Shown piece after piece: positions 56,287 to 64,000 of a DNA stretch of 64,000 bases (position 1 is the first letter of the stretch; the number at the start of each line of letters is the position of its first letter). Source of the DNA: Paguma larvata (Eukaryota; Chordata; Mammalia; Carnivora; Viverridae); assembly GCA_030068075.1 (NCBI GenBank), contig CM057827.1, forward strand, positions 69,578,500 through 69,642,499, given 5' to 3'. Made by a program: the position numbers and the translations under genes. The notes beneath the pieces are model-generated. The model worked only from the letters and a program-made list of their open reading frames with translations. It was not told the DNA's origin and did not search any database.

Positions 56287-59200
56287 ATGCAACCACTTCT
56301 GCTTTTGCTGGCATTTCTGCTGCCCCTTGAGGCCGGGACAGGTGAGTGACCATCCCCATTCCAGGGGCCGGTGCACATCCCACAAAGTCCCCTGTAACAC
56401 CTGACCCTTCTGCCCAGTGCAGTCTGGGCTTGTCCTCCACATGGGCCCAGGACCTTTCTGAACCCCAGCTCCTATCTCAAACCAAGACTATCAGGTCTGA
56501 TGCTCGACAGACACACTCGACAAGGGCGGCCGGCAGGAAGGCTGGTCACTAGAAGGTTTGGTAGGGGCTAGCCTCTCTCTTATGGCTTGGAAGGTCTGTT
56601 GTTCATAGAAAGACATGTGGTAGAAGATATGAAACTACAAGAAAGGCAATAAAATCCCCCACTTCAACCCAGGAAAGGGAAGCTCAGACAAACCAGCTAC
56701 AGTAGTGGGTATTGACCCTGGACTCACCTTAAAGAGCCAGTTCAATTTCTCAGTGCTCTCCTGCCCTCCGCTCGATCCTGCCCAGGTGAGGGTCATCTCA
56801 GCAGCAGCTAGATGACTGCACCACAAGCTCGGTCCCAGGCTTGTGCTGCCCATTGTCAGTGCAACCCACTGCTGCCTTCCCAGACCCTCGGCTGCTCCAC
56901 TGTCTTTGGCGGTGCCCTCCCTGATTCCTGTGGCCTTGAATCTCACCAGCCCTATCTCCTCCCAACCTCACCCAAACCCTAATTGAAGGCAGTCACTCAT
57001 GCAACTTCAAAACATCTGCTGTCACCGAAGGATGTGAGAGGCCCTGGAACATGAGGATATTAGAGAATCCAACTCCATAAAGCCATAGGTATCTTATAGA
57101 GAAGGCCGCCCATCAGGATGTTAGCAGAGGCTCAGAGGGCCCGGGGGACTCACTGAGAAACAAGGCATCAGGGGAGTCCTGTCCACGATCCTCTGAGATT
57201 CCACCACCATGAAGGCAGTTCTCATCTCCCACACACACGTGTCTGTGTAGGAGGTGGGGAGAAAACGCTGCCCCCTTCTCTAGGGGTTCTGAGGCTCAAG
57301 GTCAGGAAAGGTCCTGCAGCTACTAGAAGAACCTGAGAAGACCACCTACCCTCAATCACCGCCTTCTTAAGCTTTCCCTCCTGACCACAGCCTCGCGCAG
57401 TCACCCATTCCACCAGCCTTTTCTTTCAGAGGAGATCATCGGGGGCCATGAGGCCAAGCCCCACTCTCGGCCCTACATGGCTTTGGTTCAGTATCTGGAC
57501 GAATACGGCTTGAAGTGGAAGTGCGGCGGGGCCCTCGTGAACGAGGACTTTGTTCTGACGGCTGCTCACTGCTCGGGAAGGTGAGGGGCAGAGACCCTTA
57601 GGGGACCCCCTGCCCTTTCCCCAAGGGCTGCAACCCAGGGAAGCATCCCAGGCTCCTGTTACTCAAGCCGATGACAGCTCATCTAAGGAGCCAGCTGAGA
57701 GCACGGCTGGCACAGGGAAGGCTGAGACATAGGACAGACGAGCTTTGCAGTCAGAGGGTCACATGTGACAGTAAGTGGCACGGTGGGCAGAGAGGGACCA
57801 CAGCAGGCAAGTAAAGGAGCAGTGGAGGAAGGAACCATGCGTTAGCACCAAAAGGCAAACTCGGTAAATTCCTGATATTGCTTGAGAGGAAAAGAGAGCT
57901 CCCAGAAGCCCTACCCTCAGTGTCATTGAAAAAAAGAGAATCCAGAACTCATCTGTCACCTCGATGTCCCCCTTGACTCCAGTCCTGTACCCCAACTGCA
58001 CCTGCCCCTGTGGCTCCAGTGACCCCACCCCCACACCTCCTTTCTGCTCTCTGTGCAGCTCCACCAACGTCACCTTAGGGGCACACAATATCACAAAACA
58101 GGAGAGGACTCAGCAGACCATCCCCGTGAAAAGAGCCATCCCCCACCCAGACTACAACACAGAGAACCACGCCAACGACATCATGTTACTACAGGCAAGG
58201 AGACCACCCCACTGCCTGGGTCCACGTTGTCTCCTTTCCCACCGGGACTTGTCCTCTCCTGGCCTCCTGACGAGTCCCAGTGGCTCAGGGGAGAGAGAGA
58301 CAGGGCTGCCATATAAGGGAACCCCAGCCCAGAGACCACAGGTGAGCCGGCCCCTCTTATCCTTTCCTATCAGCTGGCGAGAAAGGCCAAGTGGACAGCA
58401 TCTGTGAGGCCCACGATCTTGCCCAGGGAGATGGCCCGTGTAAGGCCAGGACAGGAGTGCAGTGTGGCCAGCTGGAGACGAGTGGACATGGTAAGATACC
58501 CAGAAACACTGCAGGAGGTAGAGCTGATTGTGCAAGAAGGACGGGTGTGCAAATCCCGCTTCCCCCGTTGTTACGACGACACCACTCAGCTGTGCTTGGG
58601 AGACCCGAAGGGAAAGAATGCTTCCTTTAAGGTGAGACTAAGCATCCGCTAAGTTTGGCCCTGAGTAGGGGAGCCTAGGGGGATGAAATGGGATCTACAC
58701 ACCCGAGCAGAGTAGAGGGCTCTGCCGAGGACCTGGGATAAATCTAAACGCAGCGCTTCTCCAGAAGGAGGAATTTAAACACTCTGCCCCATGCCAGCCC
58801 CCCATGTAAGAAAACTGTGTGCCCTGAATAGGCAGTGGGGAAAAACAGAGGGCTCCTCAGGCTGCTACCCACCTGGGGTACTGGGTTCCTCCTCCATGCT
58901 GAGTAGCAGCCCCGACCACCAGCATTCAGGGAAGCCCCTAAACAGGACAGTGAAGCCAGCAGTCCCACAACACAGGATCTGGAAGAACCAGGGGAGGACA
59001 GGCAGCTGCCCCCTGCGGTGAAGGGAAGCAGGGACAATGCCCAGGCCTGCCCTGCCCTCTGACTTCACCTGGAGGCCATGCATAGCACCCTTCTCAAGGG
59101 GCTAGGGAGAGCAGTGTGTGGGGGTGGGGGTGGGGGTGGGGGAGCAGGGACAGCAGGAGTGCTGCCTCACTCCTTCCCCATCTCCGTCTGCAGGGGGACT

Positions 59201-59364
59201 CTGGGGGCCCTCTCCTGTGTAACAATGTGGCCCAGGGCATCGTCTCCTATGGACCAAAAAATGGGGCACCTCCACGGGCCTATACTAAAGTCACAAGTTT
59301 CCTGCCCTGGATAAAGAAAACGATGAGAGGCCTCTACCTGCAGGAACCAGACTATTTGCTCTGA
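56287..59364 (+). CDS. Gene 5: chimeric granzyme with exon 4 damage, doubtful function
   Basis: Exons 56287-56341, 57430-57580, 58059-58194, 58374-58631 and 59194-59364 give an open 256-residue frame. Exons 1-2 are identical to gene 3, exon 3 differs by one silent base, and exon 5 matches gene 1. His65, Asp109, Ser203 and Arg228 are present. Two oddities cluster in the middle. The intron 3 donor is GC (CAG|GCAAGG) instead of GT. In exon 4, nine substitutions fall within 58401-58476, seven changing residues: Ala124Ser, Val129Ile, Ala133Glu, Thr134Met, Val142Glu, Gly147Ser and Gly149Arg. The last two destroy the Gly-Trp-Gly motif conserved across the trypsin family (chymotrypsin 140-142), so folding or activity is likely impaired. 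It may be an expressed but inactive copy or a young pseudogene. Confidence 0.8.
58195..58196 (+). other. GC splice donor, intron 3 of gene 5
   Basis: Exon 3 ends CAG and the intron begins GCAAGG, where genes 1 and 3 have GTAAGG. GC-AG introns are a known minor class that works best with this strong CAG|GCAAG context. Confidence 0.85.
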
Positions 59365-59416
59365 AGCTGATCGAGACTCACACTGGGGAGGGTGGGGGAG
59401 AAGGTGCCAGCAATCA

Positions 59417-59422
59417 AATAAA
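59417..59422 (+). terminator. Polyadenylation signal, gene 5
   Basis: AATAAA 53 bases after the stop codon, in the same context as genes 1 and 3. Confidence 0.85.
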
Positions 59423-59424
59423 TG

Positions 59425-60525
59425 TCTCTTAACTGAGTATGAAGGCCTGCTTTCTTGGTCATGTTTCTTGACCTTCATTCCCTAGCATCAACTCTGTGCT
59501 TATAAGGCCAGTGACACCATTCTGCTGGTATTTTGCTTCCTCTGCTTCCTCCTCCTCCCACCTTCCCCCATGCCCCCAAACCAATGAAAGGTTCCTTCCA
59601 GCTCCCTCTCACCCCCACCTGTCTCTCCAGGGCCTGCCCTTCTGCCAGGGCTAAAGCTGGGCAGCTGTGCTGTGCCATCAGGAGAAAGCATGAACCTCTC
59701 TGGTCCTGGGGCTCAGGGAGAAGTTCATACCTCTTCCCCTTGAGTCCTCTGGCAGGGAGGAAGGGGATAACAACGTGGGTCCTAGATACCACAATTGCAT
59801 GGTCCCAGGTTGCAGCACAAGGACATAGCCTCCCACCACCCCCCTGAGAGGTGGAAGGGGCTTTTCAGAGCAGGACATTTCTCTCCCGCAGCCAAGGAAG
59901 TTGGCACAGAGTGCCGCTGGTCTCCCGAGTAGTTCTTGATCCTCACCTCGACTGAGTTCCCTTCCCTGACCTCCTCTGAGCTCAGGGGCCTGCTCAGCCT
60001 CCAGTCTCCTGCTGCCCCTTCTTCTCCCTACCTGAGAGTGTTCCATACCCCTGAGAGTGTTCAGCGGCCACCAATTCCTGCCACCTCCAGACAACGTTGA
60101 TCTGAGCTGGCCCCTTCCTCATATCCCTTGCACCTAGAACACCCAGAGTTCAGACAGGACCTCACCACTGAGATGTCAGCCCGGACCAAGCCCTCATAGA
60201 GAGGGGCACCAGAGGCACCTGGCCTGTGAGCACACCGGATAGGGTCCATGGAGGACAGGGTTGGCAGGCTGGCTCTCCAGAACCCTTGGCTCCATCTATC
60301 ACCTGGGAAGGGACAACTCGACCCCTCACATCCAGCCCAGTATCTCCCCAGGTGCTCAGGGTCCACCGGCTGTCTGGTCCCTCAGCAGCCTGATTCCCTC
60401 TCAACCTGTCCCTCTCATCCCTGCCAGCCTCTAGGCTGAGACTCCCTGCTGGCCACCCTGGGCTATATCAGCCTTTTGACTTAGAAAGGGCTCCTCTCTG
60501 CAGGAGAACTGGAAAGCACAATTTC
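59425..60525. other. Intergenic part of unit 3, no gene
   Basis: Counterpart of 30300-31370; no exon recognised. Confidence 0.5.
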
Positions 60526-61147
60526 TTTTTTTTTTTTTTTTTTTTTTTTTTTTCTTATTTACGATCGTTCAGATTGGTCATTATTCTTTTTTTTTTTTTT
60601 TTCATTATAATAGTTTATTTTCAAATTGGTTTACATATAACACCCAGTGTTCATCCCAACACGTGCCCTCTTTAATATCCGTCACCCTCTCTCCCCCCTC
60701 CCTCACCTCCCTCACCTCCCTCACCCTCAGATTGTTCTCAGTCTTTGAGAGTCTCTTATGTTTTATCTCCCTCCCTCTCTGTGTCTTTTTTTCCTTTCCC
60801 CTCTTCCCCTCCCCCTGGTTTTTGCTTAGTCTCACAAAGTCCACCTATTCGTGGAAACATATGGTATCTGTCTTTTTCTGACTGACTTATTTCACTTAAC
60901 ATAATACCCTCCAGTTCCATCCATGTTGCTACACATGGCCAGATTTCATTTTTTCTCATTGCCATGTAGTAGTCCATTGTATATATGTGCCACAACTTCT
61001 TTATCCATTCGTCAGTTGATGGGCACTTGGTTTGCTTCCACGATTTGGCTATTGTCGAAAGTGCTGCTATGAACATTGGGGTACACGTACCCCTATGCAT
61101 CAGCATTCCTGTGTCTCTTGGGTAGATTCCTAGCAGTGCTATTGCTT
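60526..61147 (-). mobile_element. Young L1 3' end (reverse), private to unit 3
   Basis: Absent from the same site in units 1 and 2, which read straight from 'GCACAATTTCTT' into 'CCATCAGC'. In reverse it carries the L1 ORF2 C-terminus (GIYPRDTGMLMHRG, MFIAALSTIAKSW) and 3' UTR, with 5' truncation. The poly-A side has two T-runs (60526-60553 and 60587-60602) separated by 33 non-L1 bases, a pattern typical of 3' transduction. It inserted after the unit duplicated. Confidence 0.9.
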
Positions 61148-62248
61148 CCATCAGCAAACAAGCAAATGCTGATTGAGCGCCTAATAAGTGTCAGGCACTG
61201 ACTGGGGACACCCAGTGAACATAATGAGGCTCAAACATTTGAGCCCAGGTGAACCAGACAATGTTGAATTTCACCCAAATCATCTAACCCCTTCTCCCTC
61301 CTTCACCCCAGTCCACACGGGCTACATCTCTGCGGGAAGTCCACCTGAATCAAGGATTTGTATTTGTTTACTACTGCTGGTTAGTCTCTGGAACAGCAGT
61401 GTACGGGATTTGGAAATGACTTAAATCATTTAGCGTCTAGACGTGAAGTTACCAGACTCTGTTTACTACAGCATCCTCTTCACCTAGGGGACAGGGTAGC
61501 CTTTTTTTCATTTGCTTCCAAGCAGCAGGTATGAATGTCATTGTATAGATTCAAATGGCAGGAAAAACCACATTATATACTTGCCCAAAGGTAATTTAAG
61601 TTTGATCCTAAACATCCATCCAAGTGGACGGGCCAGAGTGACCCCAGTCATGACTGCAAGTCCCTGCCTGTGCAGACTCAAACTAGAATCAGGGAGACCC
61701 ACGTGGTCTGGAAAAATAGAGAATTCCCTCTACCCTTTAGGCCCAGGGATACTGCTGCATCCACAGAGCCCAAGACTGCCTAGACTTCACATTTGGAAGT
61801 TCGGGGCTTGGAGGCCACACAAGGGGGATGGGATAATTTGCTCAACAAGGATTTCCCTGTGCTGGGCTCACCTCACCCCAGGAGCCATACCGCCGGGCTC
61901 TTGTCACTAGTGTGGGCACTGCCTGGTGCTGAGCCTAAGTTCCAGCTCTGGGCTGGTGGGTTAGCCAGCACCAAAAGCCCTGCACCAACAACACACATCA
62001 AAAATACCACGCCACCTACTTTTGTGACATGGCGTAAGCAACCTGGGATCGAGTAACCCTCAAAGGCATGCCTTTCACGTCTTATGCATGAAGCCTGAAG
62101 CAAGACAATCTCTTACCGAACTCGGGTACTTTTTTTACACGGGAAAAGCGATGAGATCGCATGGCTTCTGATTTGGAGCTAAAAAAAAAATCCATGCATC
62201 TAAGGCATACTAAGGACCTGGTTCCTTGATGGACAAAGACATTGAGGA
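61148..62248. other. Intergenic part of unit 3, no gene
   Basis: Counterpart of 31370-32465; no exon recognised. Confidence 0.5.
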
Positions 62249-62478
62249 GGGGCGCCTGCATGGCACAGTCAGTTAAGCGTCAGAGTCTTGCTCTCTGTTC
62301 CAATCATGATCTCGCAGTTCACGGCTTCACAAGTTGGAGGCCCACATCGTGCTCTGCACAGACGGTATGGAACCCACTTGGGATTCTGTTTCTCCTTCTC
62401 TCTGTTCCTCCCACACTTGTTCTCTCTCTCTTTCTCTCTCTCTCTCGAACTACATGAATAAACTTAATGAAAAAAAAG
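62249..62478 (+). mobile_element. Felid SINE A of the unit (copy 3)
   Basis: Same insertion as 32466 and 47068, with a short CT tract. Confidence 0.9.
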
Positions 62479-62762
62479 ATAAAAAGGAAAATGCAGAAAA
62501 CAAAATTGAAAATAGTATTTTTTAATGTTGCCCGGACATTGCATATGACGTTTATACATTACATTTCCTTCGAGGAAATGGTTCTGTGGTTGAAAGCAAG
62601 CTTGAGAACACTCATGGTAGTCTCTCATCCTCCCTCGAGAGATGAGGGCGAGACCAAGTACCAGAAAGAGATAATACCTGACTGAAGACACCAGAGTAAG
62701 CACAGAACCTGGACTGAGCCCAGGCCTCCTGACAGCCAGTCCAAGGAGAAGCCTTACTTGAT

Positions 62763-62950
62763 GGGGAGCCTGGGTGGCTCAGGTGGTTGAGAGTCCAACT
62801 CTTATTTTGGCTCGGGTCACGATCTCCACGTTCGTGGGATCGAGCCCCGAGTTGGGCTCTGCACTGACAGCATGGAGCCTGCTTGAGATTGTCTGTCTGT
62901 CTGTCTCTCTCTCTATCTCTCTCTCTATATATATATATAACTGAACATTG
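62763..62950 (+). mobile_element. Felid SINE B of the unit (copy 3)
   Basis: Same insertion as 33021 and 47573, with a short TA tail. Confidence 0.9.
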
Positions 62951-63029
62951 TAAGATATTATATGTCAAAAAGAAGCCTGACATGTCTTCTAATGCCCTGT
63001 CTGTGACGAATTATTGGCCTACGTGCACA

Positions 63030-63710
63030 AGAGAGCTCCTGCTCAGACACCTCCCTGGAGAGAAAGCCTCCAGGCCCCTGGGGCAGCCCTTACTGGACAA
63101 GCATTCAAAGCCTCTGCCTCAGTAAAGCTGCAGTCTGCTCATGGGCACATTCCGATGGAAGCAGGTGAGCACTGTAAACGTGCCAATTCCTTCAACTCTC
63201 CTTGGTCTGGGGAAATTTCCCCCAAGCCCCAACTTGGAGGAAACAATTCTTCCCTTGCTTAAAAATCTCTGTAATGAAAATTAAGAAATAAAACAAAATA
63301 AAATAACTCTGTAAAGACCTCAAGGAAGTGCCCCTCGTCCCCACGATCTGCTTCCACCACCCTTCCTTCCCCACACACCTACCTGAAGAGTCAGACCCCA
63401 GTGTGACTGGAGAGAGATGCAGAGCCAGCTCCTGGCGGGGGATGGGCCTGAAGGAATGCCAAATCTTGCTCATTTCTTCCGGGAACCTGCACTGGGATGG
63501 CCCGGCCTTCCATTACCACTCTTTGTGGGCTTAGAGAACTTGCAGCTTCATTACCTAACTGTACCCCACACGACACTGCTTTTCACCAAACAACGTATTT
63601 CACCACGAACAAGTGCACCCATGGGTTCCTTTCCATTCTGGGCCTATTGCTGGATGGCATTTCTCATCCCCAGGGTCAGGAAGTTCAGTGAGTCTCAGGT
63701 AGGACACGGA
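63030..63710. other. Near-invariant intergenic block (copy 3)
   Basis: Positions 63183-63539 appear identical to the corresponding parts of copies 1 and 2. A short mismatch cluster follows at about 63540-63560. Confidence 0.7.
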
Positions 63711-63759
63711 AAGCCACATCTAAGCACATAATAGTCAAATGGTTACTTGATAAAGATCA

Positions 63760-64000
63760 AAAATTGAATGTAGAGCGGAAGAGAGATACATTACCTTCCA
63801 AGACACAGCAAGAAGAATAACCACGAGCTTCTCCCAGAATTAATAGAAGTCAGAAGACAAATGACATATTTATACATTTGAAAGCAAAATAAAGAAAGGG
63901 CAACCTATTTCTCCAATATAACCTGAAATTCCATATCCAGTGAAAATATTGGTAAAGGTAAAGGCAAAAGTGAAGACATTTTCAGAAAAACAAAGATGAG
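63760..64000 (+). mobile_element. Start of the L1M block in unit 3 (cut by window edge)
   Basis: Counterpart of 34020 and 48600, with a small deletion around 63860. Confidence 0.65.

Larger units (their letters stand above)
44218..58767 (+). repeat. Tandem duplication unit 2 (about 14.55 kb)
   Basis: Collinear with unit 1 from intron 4 of gene 3 to intron 4 of gene 5. It contains exon 5 of gene 3, all of gene 4 and exons 1-4 of gene 5. SINEs A-D, the L1M block and the near-invariant block are all at matching sites. Confidence 0.93.
58768..64000 (+). repeat. Tandem duplication unit 3 (cut by window edge)
   Basis: Begins in intron 4 of gene 5 and is collinear with units 1 and 2, including SINEs A and B and the near-invariant block. 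The offset from unit 2 rises from about 14,550 to about 15,149 bases because of the L1 at 60526-61147. Confidence 0.92.

Overview
This is a vertebrate nuclear window, almost certainly from a cat-family carnivore. About thirty short interspersed elements share the tRNA-derived head 'GCGCCTGGGTGGCTCAG', a CT-rich body and an 'AAAAATAAATAAA' tail. That form is characteristic of felid SINEs and differs from the dog form. There are also many LINE-1 fragments, spliced genes with long introns, AATAAA polyadenylation signals, and no bacterial-type operons.

Positions 1-27,300 are a repeat-rich flank with no intact gene. They hold old L1M fragments, younger 5'-truncated L1 ends, SINEs, an L2, a probable MaLR LTR and a class II-like solo LTR inserted in a SINE. 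Two gene fossils stand out: the 3' end of a nucleolin (NCL) processed pseudogene at 2.7-3.7 kb, and a decayed granzyme last exon with its flanking intron and 3' UTR at about 20.9-21.4 kb.

Positions 27,531-59,364 hold five granzyme-type serine protease genes, all on the plus strand. Each has five exons with intron phases 1-2-0-0. Gene 1 (27,531-30,219) is granzyme B-like. Genes 2 and 4 (37,070 and 51,674) form a second type with a Gly-Lys pro-dipeptide. Genes 3 and 5 (41,738 and 56,287) form a third type whose first exons look granzyme H-like (Glu-Glu pro-dipeptide).

The array was built by tandem duplication of a unit of about 14.6 kb. Unit boundaries lie inside intron 4 of the type-1 and type-3 genes, near 29,615, 44,218 and 58,768. 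Genes 3 and 5 therefore carry granzyme H-like exons 1-4 joined to an exon 5 almost identical to that of gene 1, which gives them the Arg226 pocket residue of granzyme B. A third unit begins at 58,768 and runs off the right edge, with a private L1 insertion at 60.5-61.15 kb.

Not all copies look healthy. Gene 4 has a +1 frameshift in a poly-A run in exon 5. The shifted frame reads past its own polyadenylation signal, predicting a transcript with no stop codon. Gene 5 has a dense patch of substitutions in exon 4 that changes both glycines of the conserved Gly-Trp-Gly motif, plus a GC splice donor in intron 3. Genes 1, 2 and 3 look intact. If expressed, the products would be secretory-granule proteases of cytotoxic lymphocytes or mast cells, made as pre-pro-enzymes and activated by dipeptide removal; this is family knowledge, not something the DNA shows.
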